From NCBI RefSeq assembly GCF_009650435.1, contig NZ_VVIP01000092.1:1-43051 (forward strand): a stretch of DNA of 43,051 bases. Reading direction: 5' to 3'. Of this stretch, positions 1 to 7,735 are shown in pieces. Below the pieces are notes generated by a model. That model was not told where the DNA came from, ran no database searches, and saw only the letters and a list, made by a program, of their open reading frames with translations. This stretch comes from Foetidibacter luteolus (GTDB lineage: Bacteria; Bacteroidota; Bacteroidia; Chitinophagales; Chitinophagaceae). The position numbers and the translations under genes were made by a program. The stretch's first letter is position 1, and every line of letters starts with the position of its first letter.

Positions 1-2230
1 TAATGCTGCTGATCTTGCCATATACCGTCCACTCAATCTTACTTTGCTGCGATTGCCCTATACCCTCCGCTTTATCCTTTACAAGGTTGCCTATTTCATC
101 GTACTCATAATTGTTGGTACCCTGCCCGTCAATATCTTCCGTATAATTGGCCGCATTCACATCATCCGTAATATGGTCAAGCTGGTTGGTATTGGGCTTG
201 TACCGGTACCCAAGTTTATCCATCGCCAGCGGCTTACCGGCAAAGGTGTGGTTGCCGTTCCTGTCATAGCTTAAGATGTTTCCATTCGGGTCATAGCTAA
301 TCGTTTCCTTAAAGTCAGGTATAGCATTCAACCCCGCCCACACCACATTACCAGCCTGATGCGCATTCATACCCACCAGCCTGTTCAACTGGTCGTAATG
401 ATAATTGTATAACAGCGGGCTGCCCAGCTTCTCCACGTTCACACCCATGCTGCTAATATTACCATTGTACAGCGGCTGGCTTACCCTTATGTTAAAAGCG
501 TTTTGCGCCGAGCCATTGGTAAAAATGCTGAACGACTGGAAGTTTATGCCCATGCGTTTGTAATAGCCGTTGAAACTGGTTTGGGTGGCCGGTATAAACG
601 ATGCCAGTTTTATAGAATAAGCTTCGTTTGAATGATCCTTAAAACTAAGTGCTCCGGATGGTTTGTTAGCTGTATAATACGGCGCGGAAGATTTGGCTAT
701 CTCGGCCGTAAGCAAATTGTTGCGGTCTATGCGGTAATTACCTTCCACCGTGAAACCCATGATATAGGGCGAAGGTGATTGTGCAGGCCGGCTGATTGTA
801 TCTGTAAAGTAATTATACATCTGCCTGCGGCCGGTATAGTAAGTAAAAATCACATTGTTGCCTTCCTTCATACCCATGCCGGCACGAAGAACTGCCACAT
901 ACTGGCCTGGCTGTTTGTTGTTGCTTACGATAAAATCGCGGAAGCGGTATTCCACCGTTCCCGCCGCGAAAGCAAGATACCAGGATGGGTTATACTCTAC
1001 CTGCACACCGGTGGCGCTGATGTTTTTAACAGAGAGTTCGGAATAGTTGAGAATATTGGTGCCGATACCAAGCGTTTTGAGCGCCATTAATGTTTTGTAA
1101 CCTTTGGGCATGGATGAATCAGGCATGTCCAGCTCCTGCATTTTTTGGCGCAGCTCTTTTGAGTTGCGGATAGCGTCTACCTGTTTTGCATCAAGCAATG
1201 ATTTACCGGTATACAGTTCTTTTAGCCGGTTATACTTTTGCTGTAGTGCCATGACCTGCGCATACAACGAATCATAATGTTTTTGTGCAGAGTCGTAGCG
1301 GTTTATGATGGAATCGGCTTTGCCTGTTAAGGATGAATCCGGCTTGATTTTATCTGCTGTGTTTTTTTGCTGAAGGACGTTCAGGGCTTTAGTTTTTGCC
1401 ACATCCATCAATTGCCCTGGGCTGGAAGGAATGCTGCCGGCCTTTTGATGGATACTGTCATACAAGTGCAGGATGGAATCTTTCTTATTGTGTGAGGACG
1501 AATCTAATACCGCATCAAGGCCAGGGGATGATATACTGTTTAAACCACCCGGCTGCCTGCCTTTTTGTTCTGCCAGTTGCCGGGCAAAAGCCCTTTCCCT
1601 TGCCTCTACCATTTTCTGTAATATGCCGGGATCGGCCTGGCCTTTTTTTATTAAGTCAAGTTCGTGGTATTTTTTTTCAAGCAGGTTTTTTAAAGAATCC
1701 AGGCCGGATAGTGAGCGGGCTGACTCAAACATTTTTTGTTTGAGCCGTTCTTTTATATGCTGGCTGAACATGTTGCTGCTGTACAGCATATTGGCATTGG
1801 TAAAATTTCGGAATAAGCCCGTATTACCAAAGCGGGTGGTAAAATATACCCGCATGGGATAATGGTCCTTTACCGTTATATCCAGGTAGGCCTGCAGTGT
1901 GTGCTGGTAAACATCTTTAAGTAGAAATGGTGTGTCTATGTTGGAATAATAATTTACATCGTATAACACATTACCGTGTACGGTTAACCAGGGTTTGCGG
2001 ATTGGTTTTACTGTAGCTGGCATTGTTTGTTTGCTGAAATTCCTGGATGTGGAAGCGATATGTGAGCCGCGGTCTGTAAGAAAAATAGACAAATGGGGCT
2101 GGCGGGTGCTGTCTATGATGTACTCGTAAAAATTTTTGAGTGGATGGATTGCCGTATCCTGCAGCGACTGCGAGATGGCGGGGGCCACCAGGAGCAGATA
2201 TAGGAGTATTTGCAGGGATACGGATTTCAT
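1..2230 (-). CDS. RHS/YD-repeat protein, 3' end cut by window edge
   Basis: The reading frame opens at the ATG at 2230 and stays open to base 2, giving at least 743 residues; the stop lies outside the window. The start MKSVSLQILLYLLLVAPAIS is a signal peptide. Residues about 160-225 are rich in Lys, Glu and Leu and look coiled-coil. Residues about 390-600 have alternating aromatic and polar residues like beta-strands of an outer-membrane or surface barrel. From about residue 600 come RHS/YD motifs (YHYDQLNRLVG, ISYDPNGNILSYD, YEYDEIGNLVKD, EWTVYGKI). RHS proteins of Bacteroidota are large cell-surface or secreted proteins, some with variable C-terminal toxin domains; the C-terminus is not visible here, so a toxin cannot be claimed. 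The unrecognised secreted gene at 2293-4197 lies only 62 bases upstream on the same strand, which suggests an operon. The RHS assignment is secure; the role is not. Confidence 0.8.
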   Translation of the reverse strand, partial: MKSVSLQILLYLLLVAPAISQSLQDTAIHPLKNFYEYIIDSTRQPHLSIFLTDRGSHIASTSRNFSKQTMPATVKPIRKPWLTVHGNVLYDVNYYSNIDTPFLLKDVYQHTLQAYLDITVKDHYPMRVYFTTRFGNTGLFRNFTNANMLYSSNMFSQHIKERLKQKMFESARSLSGLDSLKNLLEKKYHELDLIKKGQADPGILQKMVEARERAFARQLAEQKGRQPGGLNSISSPGLDAVLDSSSHNKKDSILHLYDSIHQKAGSIPSSPGQLMDVAKTKALNVLQQKNTADKIKPDSSLTGKADSIINRYDSAQKHYDSLYAQVMALQQKYNRLKELYTGKSLLDAKQVDAIRNSKELRQKMQELDMPDSSMPKGYKTLMALKTLGIGTNILNYSELSVKNISATGVQVEYNPSWYLAFAAGTVEYRFRDFIVSNNKQPGQYVAVLRAGMGMKEGNNVIFTYYTGRRQMYNYFTDTISRPAQSPSPYIMGFTVEGNYRIDRNNLLTAEIAKSSAPYYTANKPSGALSFKDHSNEAYSIKLASFIPATQTSFNGYYKRMGINFQSFSIFTNGSAQNAFNIRVSQPLYNGNISSMGVNVEKLGSPLLYNYHYDQLNRLVGMNAHQAGNVVWAGLNAIPDFKETISYDPNGNILSYDRNGNHTFAGKPLAMDKLGYRYKPNTNQLDHITDDVNAANYTEDIDGQGTNNYEYDEIGNLVKDKAEGIGQSQQSKIEWTVYGKISSI

Positions 2231-2292
2231 TAAAACTTCTATTTGTGGTGAATGCGTTTACAGGGTGAACACCCTATTGCCAAAATTTCTTT

Positions 2293-4197
2293 TTATGGAT
2301 TAAAGATTGACAAATCTGTTATTACAGTAGGCTGAGTTTGCCCAAAAAAGGTAATTGTCGAAGGATAGCCCCAGCTTAAAGTTAGATTCGATGCTTTGAG
2401 GTTGCACGACGTAGAAGGATTACCAATAGCCTGTATCCCTGTTTTACTGATCAGTGTACAGTCTTTCAAAAAGACATTATCAAAATTTGTTACTCCTGGA
2501 ATGAATTGAAGAACTTCCTGAGTTCCGGCAGACAAATACGTACCTGAAATAATGTACTTGTTATGTGTTTCCCCTATGTCAAATGGATTGCCAATCATGT
2601 CTTTTGCATAGTCAGCATTCAATTTTACAATAATGGACGATCCGGAGTACCCGCCATGAACATAAAACATACAGTTTGTTCCACCCGCAGCGGTTTCAAC
2701 AACCGGCCTTCTGATGGCTTTCTTTAAATTAATGGTTATCTGGTTATTTTGAGAAGAAGCATTATTGGTAAGGTTAACATCGCCCAATAATTTGTCATTG
2801 CCTATGTAATTATCAATATTAAAATTCCAGCTTGTATTACTTACCAATCCGGTTGTACCATTTCCAAAATATATCAATCCCGAACCTAAACCCAGAGTAT
2901 TGATATTGGCTACGTGAAGATTTTTGACATTACAATTGATGGTGGTATTTACAATATAAACGGATGGGTTCTCAGAACCAAAATAAAAAAGAGTGCCCTC
3001 TCCATAGTTATTGAGAAAAACATCACCGAAATTCAGATTGATGGTTTTTGTTCTTGCGGAAGACGATCCGGTGTTATTGTTGACATCAGGCCCGGGATAC
3101 GTTGAAACCAGGTACCAATAATCAGTAGGGTGGTCTCCTATTGGATACATGTTATTACTGAACTGTATTTCGGAAAAATTTGCAGAAAAATTTGAGGGGG
3201 AGCCATCCCCGTTTCTTGCATTTGATTCAAACGCGATTAAATCGGCATCCGCCATAATTATTTTACGGGCACCAAGAAAAATTGTTTTATAACTGAAAAT
3301 CTCAAAATTCCTCCATTGCTGAAGCCAAAGTTCATCTGCCTCCAATGTCACGATAGCCTTTGCATTATCCACCTTGAAAAATCTGCTGCTGGTTTTCCCT
3401 CCGCCTTGCATGCCTTGAGCTTCGCCAAAATATTGCTTAAAGAAGCCCCTGCCTTGTATCTTCGATTCAAATGACTGATCGGAACCATCAACTGCATACA
3501 CTGCAAAAATTGGGTACGTTGAATTTATATAATACAGCCCTGCATTAACCCCGAAATAATAGTTTATTTTATTGTGTGCAAGTGAGGCTACCGGGCTAAA
3601 ACCATTAGCCTGCGAGAATTGAATATCAGCTATACCCCCGGTGGTAGATGTTCCCGCATAGTTTCCGTTTTGCTCGGAATTATTGGAGCCAACATACCAT
3701 TGTTGATTGTCTACAACAACTATCGTAGCGGATTGTATTACGCCCTGCGAAATTTGCTCTAAAGCAGCATTGCGTGCGGAAAATGGATCCGGGTATGAGG
3801 AAAGAAGGCTTCCCATCTTGGCCGCCTGCAGTTGTTGCGTATAAGAAGCTTCAGTAGAGCTGATACTTGCAACAGTGAGGCCATTTATCGTGGCTTTTGC
3901 AGTGCCGGCATACTTTTTTGACACAAAAAACACACCTCCGCTAATCAGGTTCGCGGCATTCTCCAAACCGGTAATTTCCTTAAACTGGGTTAACCCGTTA
4001 CCCATATTGTATAGATAACCCTGAACAGTTTTTGTTGCATTTTCAATCGTCAACTCACCGTTTACAACTTTTACAGAATTGGGCTGCACATCAATTGAAG
4101 TCTGGGCCACAGCCACGGCACAAAAATGGAAGTAAAGAGTAACAAAGCAAACTTTGAGTATTGCGTAACTAAGTTTCCCTGAAAATTGGCAATTCAT
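2293..4197 (-). CDS. Secreted protein of unknown function, possibly beta-helix-like
   Basis: This is a 634-residue protein with an N-terminal hydrophobic stretch ending in AVAVAQ, a likely signal peptide cleaved near residue 32. I recognise no family. Composition is rich in Asn, Gly, Ser, Thr and aromatic residues. The C-terminal half (about 370-630) alternates short beta-like strands with Asn turns, as in parallel beta-helix or other surface-exposed beta proteins. There is no C-terminal T9SS tail and no lipobox, so the mature protein is probably periplasmic or outer-surface. It sits 62 bases upstream of the RHS-protein gene in the same direction and may be co-transcribed, perhaps as its partner; that is inference from position only. 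Start chosen at the ATG preceding the signal peptide. Confidence 0.7.
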   Translation of the reverse strand: MNCQFSGKLSYAILKVCFVTLYFHFCAVAVAQTSIDVQPNSVKVVNGELTIENATKTVQGYLYNMGNGLTQFKEITGLENAANLISGGVFFVSKKYAGTAKATINGLTVASISSTEASYTQQLQAAKMGSLLSSYPDPFSARNAALEQISQGVIQSATIVVVDNQQWYVGSNNSEQNGNYAGTSTTGGIADIQFSQANGFSPVASLAHNKINYYFGVNAGLYYINSTYPIFAVYAVDGSDQSFESKIQGRGFFKQYFGEAQGMQGGGKTSSRFFKVDNAKAIVTLEADELWLQQWRNFEIFSYKTIFLGARKIIMADADLIAFESNARNGDGSPSNFSANFSEIQFSNNMYPIGDHPTDYWYLVSTYPGPDVNNNTGSSSARTKTINLNFGDVFLNNYGEGTLFYFGSENPSVYIVNTTINCNVKNLHVANINTLGLGSGLIYFGNGTTGLVSNTSWNFNIDNYIGNDKLLGDVNLTNNASSQNNQITINLKKAIRRPVVETAAGGTNCMFYVHGGYSGSSIIVKLNADYAKDMIGNPFDIGETHNKYIISGTYLSAGTQEVLQFIPGVTNFDNVFLKDCTLISKTGIQAIGNPSTSCNLKASNLTLSWGYPSTITFFGQTQPTVITDLSIFNP

Positions 4198-5015
4198 ATT
4201 GGTACTGGATTTTACTTGTACAAATTATTTTATTTACCCAAAGCCTATGGATGCAGTTATTAAATTTAACAGCATTACATTACCACATACGAGAACAGAA
4301 AACGGATACTAAGACTCGTTACTATCCTCAATATGTCAAAGGCAATTTGCAATCAAGGTAGTAAGCTGAAGAGCACAAACCCTCCAAGCTTGCTCAGTTG
4401 CAAGGCGCATTAAAATAGGTTAAAAGCAAAAGGTTATATATCAAATGATTAGCCCACAAAGGAAATGAAATACGCTGACTTAAAACGGATAGGATAAGGT
4501 TTATTGGTTGATTTTGTTGTATAATTAGTTTTGTCAAAACGAAAATATCATAAAATGTTTTACCAACAAATTTTTTTTGGTTCTCAAAATATTGTAATAA
4601 CCTCCCCCTTTTTATTAAGGGCAAAGGCAAATAATTCTTGTCCTATATCCTATGCCATTTACGCATTCAACTTTTAGCATAAAAAATTTCATCTTTTATT
4701 ACAGTACAGCTCCATTTCGTTGTGATACTTTCCAATGCGATATTCTAGAATATCACAACAGTATTATCACTACTGCGTAACAATTAATCTGTGATAATAA
4801 AAATTATCACAACAAAAAAATCACAAACAGGCAAAAAATAGTTTCAGCAGGCCAGGCATCTCCAAGCATTCCACTTAAAATGTAAACAGTTCTTCTTCAC
4901 AACTTTTTTTATAAGGGCAAAGGATGCCTCCTTCGCTTCTTCCCGCAATGCATGTAAATCTTATCACACATTCCACCATCTCTCCCTAACTTTACACCCT
5001 AACGATTTTTTTGCC
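4198..5015. other. AT-rich intergenic region between divergent genes
   Basis: This 818-base gap separates the minus-strand secreted protein from the plus-strand desaturase. It is clearly more AT-rich than the flanking genes. The only open frame of note, 78 codons on the minus strand at 4394-4630, has no recognisable features and is probably chance. The distinctive content is the cluster of TGTGATA-type repeats at 4720-4811, listed separately, with a further TTATCACACA at 4961-4970, about 45 bases before the desaturase start. Confidence 0.6.
4720..4811. promoter_or_regulatory. Cluster of TGTGATA/TATCACA inverted repeats (putative operators)
   Basis: TTGTGATA at 4720-4727 pairs with TATCACAA at 4751-4758 across a perfect 16-bp palindrome GATATTCTAGAATATC at 4739-4754. 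TATCAC follows at 4765-4770. A second pair, TGTGATAAT (4790-4798) and ATTATCACA (4803-4811), is a perfect 9-bp inverted repeat around four A bases. The half-site resembles CRP-type TGTGA, but the arm spacing is not the canonical six bases, so the binding protein is unknown. Confidence 0.5.
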
Positions 5016-5888
5016 ATGCCGGAATTTCCAAACATACTGGTACAGGCCGTACCCGGCTTTATTTTGCTGATTGTTGTAGAAGTAATCTTCGCTATTAAAA
5101 CACAGCGGGAATTATACGAGGTTAAAGATGCCGCTACCAGCATTTCGCTGGGCCTTGGCAACCTGTTCACCGGCATCCTTACCAAAACACTAATACTTGC
5201 TGTCTATTCTTTCATTTACGAGTTGAGGCTGTTTACCATCCCTTACAGTGCCTGGTGGGCATGGGCAATTTGCTTTTTTGCAGATGACTTCAGCTACTAC
5301 TGGTTTCACCGGGTAAGCCACAGTGTTAGATGGTTCTGGGCCAGCCATGTGGTGCACCACTCATCAGAACGTTATAACCTGGCCGCTGCTTTGCGACAAA
5401 CATGGACGGGCAACCTTACCGGCGCTTTCCTGTTCTGGATATGGATGCCTTTCGCAGGCTTTCATCCGGGCATGATAATGACCATGCAGGCCATCAGCCT
5501 GCTGTACCAGTTCTGGATACATACCGAAGCCATCGACAAAATGCCGCGCTGGTACGAGTTTATATTCAACACGCCATCCCATCACAGGGTACACCATGGC
5601 AGCGATTTACTTTACCTCGACAAAAACCATGCAGGCACCCTGATAATATGGGACAGGCTGTTCGGTACTTTCCAGGCCGAACAGCACCGCCCAAAATATG
5701 GCCTCACTAAAAATGTGAACACATTCAATCCCGTTCGTGTGGCCTTTCACGAATGGATGAACATTGGCAAAGATCTGCGCAAAGCCAAAACCTTTAAAGA
5801 TGTCTGGAACTACCTTTTTAACTCTCCCGGCTGGAGCCACGATGGCAGCAGCAAAACAACACGGCAGTTAAGAAAAGAGCAGCATTGA
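5016..5888 (+). CDS. Sterol desaturase / fatty acid hydroxylase family membrane protein
   Basis: The protein has 290 residues and several membrane segments (about 11-28, 52-70, 80-95 and 135-165). It carries the three histidine clusters of the membrane di-iron hydroxylase superfamily: HRVSH at 98-102, HVVHH at 111-115 and HHRVHH at 189-194, plus a lone H169. Enzymes of this family use a di-iron centre and O2 to hydroxylate or desaturate lipids in the membrane. The substrate cannot be told from sequence; bacterial members act on lipids including carotenoids, ether lipids and fatty acids. The ATG at 5016 places the first membrane helix immediately after a short cytoplasmic lead. The gene is alone on its strand and convergent with the thioredoxin-like gene, whose stop lies 14 bases away. 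Confidence 0.9.
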   Translation: MPEFPNILVQAVPGFILLIVVEVIFAIKTQRELYEVKDAATSISLGLGNLFTGILTKTLILAVYSFIYELRLFTIPYSAWWAWAICFFADDFSYYWFHRVSHSVRWFWASHVVHHSSERYNLAAALRQTWTGNLTGAFLFWIWMPFAGFHPGMIMTMQAISLLYQFWIHTEAIDKMPRWYEFIFNTPSHHRVHHGSDLLYLDKNHAGTLIIWDRLFGTFQAEQHRPKYGLTKNVNTFNPVRVAFHEWMNIGKDLRKAKTFKDVWNYLFNSPGWSHDGSSKTTRQLRKEQH

Positions 5889-5902
5889 TGTCTCAAGCAT
5901 CG

Positions 5903-6817
5903 TTAGTTGTCATATTCAGTAACACGCTTCATCAGTTGCATAGCATTCTCACTTTTGGGATTTAACAGCAATGCTTTTTCAAGGCTGGCTTTTGCTTTAT
6001 TTTTATCTGTCAGCAAATAAACTTCCCCAAGGTTTTCATAAGCCATGCTGTTTTGCGGATACAGCAACGCGTTTAACCGTAATACATTCAACGCTTCCAC
6101 AGGGTTTCCACCATAAAACAATACAACACCGTATGCGTTAAACTCTCCAAAAGAGGCTACCAGTGGCTTACATGCGGCGGCGGCTTCTTCTATTGCCAGG
6201 TCGCTCATTTCCACGTTTCTGCCGGTTATATTTTTTTGCCAGTAAACAACGGCTTTATATTTTGGCGTGTAGGGCTGCCGCTGCAAAATGGCCAGCAAAT
6301 CTTTCTCAAGGCTTTGAACAGGCCATTCAACAATTCGGTTCATTTCATGGCCTTTGTCATATACTATAAATGTGGGTATATGGTGAATATTCCTGCCCCG
6401 CTCTTCATGTTGCGGGCTTTGTTTATAAGCAGTCTCCGCGTTGCTTACAAAAATCAATTGTATATGGCCGGTATCCATACCGGCGCTTTGCAACACCTTC
6501 ATCATGCGGGGCACTTCTCTCCTGCTGTCTCCACACCAGGTGCCCAGGAATACCTGGATGGTTTTGTTTTTCAGCAGTGGGCTTATTGATTGCACAATAC
6601 TTTGGTCTGGCTTGTAATTAAGGTAAGCGGTATCGTACCAATGCTTGTAAGTTCCCTGGCTTAGCAGGTAAGGCGGGCAATGGCCCAGCAACATTTTATC
6701 GCCCCGGGCATTTACGGTTTCAATGTTGTTATAAACAGCAGATGGCAAAGCCATGCGGCGCTGGCAGGCGCTAACAAAAAGGCATAATGCAACAAGTATA
6801 ACAGAACAAAATTTCAT
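5903..6817 (-). CDS. Thioredoxin-fold lipoprotein with C-terminal TPR-like region
   Basis: I place the start at the ATG at 6817, which gives 304 residues and a lipoprotein signal (MKFCSVILVALCLFVSAC, lipid Cys18). The frame stays open upstream to 7096, but that extension has no features and would bury the signal. A thioredoxin-like domain spans about residues 80-210 with LGTWCGDSRREVP at 91-103. Only the first active-site Cys (C95) is kept; the second is Ser98, a WCxxS form that argues against classical disulfide exchange. The cis-Pro region (HHIPTFIVYD) is present. The C-terminal 80 residues contain a TPR-like pair (NSMAYENLGEVYLL, ASLEKALLLNPKSENA). It is probably an envelope redox or stress protein anchored on a lipid. 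The target is unknown. Confidence 0.8.
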   Translation of the reverse strand: MKFCSVILVALCLFVSACQRRMALPSAVYNNIETVNARGDKMLLGHCPPYLLSQGTYKHWYDTAYLNYKPDQSIVQSISPLLKNKTIQVFLGTWCGDSRREVPRMMKVLQSAGMDTGHIQLIFVSNAETAYKQSPQHEERGRNIHHIPTFIVYDKGHEMNRIVEWPVQSLEKDLLAILQRQPYTPKYKAVVYWQKNITGRNVEMSDLAIEEAAAACKPLVASFGEFNAYGVVLFYGGNPVEALNVLRLNALLYPQNSMAYENLGEVYLLTDKNKAKASLEKALLLNPKSENAMQLMKRVTEYDN

Positions 6818-7117
6818 ATACAGAAGTATTAAGTATGGATATAATGAGTACACATACAGGCGCAGCATTGCAGCACAGCAACATGCGCACTGGTGAAGAA
6901 TGTTGAATAAAATACCTGGCCCATAAATAGCTACTACCACAGCCACAATTAACATTGTACAAGTAACTGGCGCCAACAGCAGCAGATACAAATCTACCCT
7001 GTGGGAAAAGCTGCATAGCGAATCTAACCGCACAAGAGTGCGACGCAACGAAGCTTCATAGCAGATTCTAAAGATGGGCTCATAAATACTCCCCATTGGA
7101 GAGGACGGCGGGGTTTG
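6818..7117. other. Intergenic region, no gene recognised
   Basis: The frame of the downstream lipoprotein stays open through this 300-base stretch, but its translation is Cys- and hydrophobic-rich with no signal or domain, and I treat it as non-coding. No promoter or terminator is clear. Confidence 0.4.
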
Positions 7118-7462
7118 TTACACAATTCGCGGAGGATGAAATATGCCGTAAAGAAAAGAGTGGGGCAATTTGTCGCAGGCTGGTTTTATATGGTTGCAGC
7201 ATAATGCCACCACCGGGCAGGCAATACTTTCTAACGCTGCTGTTCCGGTATATTTCCAGTCAGTCTTAAGTGTTATTTCTTTTTGCTTATCGGGTAATGA
7301 ATGAGAAGAAGGCGTGTGATGACTGTTGCTGGCGCCGATGCAATCACAAAACTCTTCAGTACCTGGCGACGCGGCTGCTAAACACTCTGCAAATGCCAAT
7401 ATGCGTGCCACTGAGGGCGCATACAAAGACATGGAAAGTATAATTACCAGCAGTTGTTTCAT
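7118..7462 (-). CDS. Small secreted Cys/His-containing protein
   Basis: The start is taken at the ATG at 7462, giving 114 residues with a signal-like N-terminus (MKQLLVIILSMSLYAPSVA). An upstream start at 7522 is possible but would put extra hydrophobic residues before the signal. The mature part has several Cys (FCDCIG, CPVVALCCNH, ACDK), a His pair (SNSHHTPSSH) and ends FHPPRIV. Small Bacteroidota exported proteins with similar Cys/His patterns and Pro-rich ends often sit near metal-transport genes, but no such neighbour is seen here, so metal binding is only a guess. The thioredoxin-like lipoprotein lies 300 bases downstream on the same strand. A strong minus-strand terminator lies between this gene and the large gene upstream, so it is probably transcribed on its own. 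Confidence 0.5.
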   Translation of the reverse strand: MKQLLVIILSMSLYAPSVARILAFAECLAAASPGTEEFCDCIGASNSHHTPSSHSLPDKQKEITLKTDWKYTGTAALESIACPVVALCCNHIKPACDKLPHSFLYGIFHPPRIV

Positions 7463-7506
7463 AACGGATAATCGAATGTACTGAATAATAGCACAAGCTA
7501 TACAAT

Positions 7507-7535
7507 AAAAAAGCTGCCGCAAAATATGCGGCAGC
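7507..7535 (-). terminator. Intrinsic terminator on the minus strand
   Basis: GCTGCCGC (7513-7520) and GCGGCAGC (7528-7535) form a perfect 8-bp stem with a 7-base loop. Read on the minus strand the stem is followed by six T (7512-7507). It should stop transcription coming from the large esterase gene that ends at 7736. Confidence 0.8.
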
Positions 7536-7578
7536 CAACATGATTAACTGAAGTGACCTTGATAGGAATATATTTTAT

Positions 7579-7682
7579 GGGGTGCCCCCAAGCTATCGCA
7601 AGGGGTCGGGCTTTCCGCTATTACTCCGGCACAGTGCCCTCACACAAACCTTCACCGGTGTAACCGCTTCAATCCCTCACCC
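7579..7682 (-). repeat. Dispersed intergenic element, copy 1 (short form)
   Basis: Read on the minus strand, this copy begins GGGTGAGGGATTGAAGCGG, continues through TGTGCCGGAGTAATAGCGG and AAAGCCCGACCCCTTGCG, and ends in a GGGGGCACCCC palindrome. Related copies occur at 15103, 16976, 25798, 28463 and 36333. All six are between genes. Confidence 0.85.
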
Positions 7683-7735
7683 AAAGTGTAACACGCGGCA
7701 TCTTTTGCAAAAAGGTTTACAGCGTATCACTATGT

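Noticed and set aside
4394..4630. 78-codon minus-strand frame in the AT-rich gap
   Set aside because: No signal, domain or neighbour supports it and long AT-rich frames of this size arise by chance.
4790..4811. CRP- or FNR-like binding site
   Set aside because: The TGTGA and TCACA arms are too far apart for a standard CRP site and the core does not fit FNR, so no regulator is named.
6818..7096. N-terminal extension of the thioredoxin-like lipoprotein to 7096
   Set aside because: It would place 93 featureless residues before a clear lipoprotein signal peptide.
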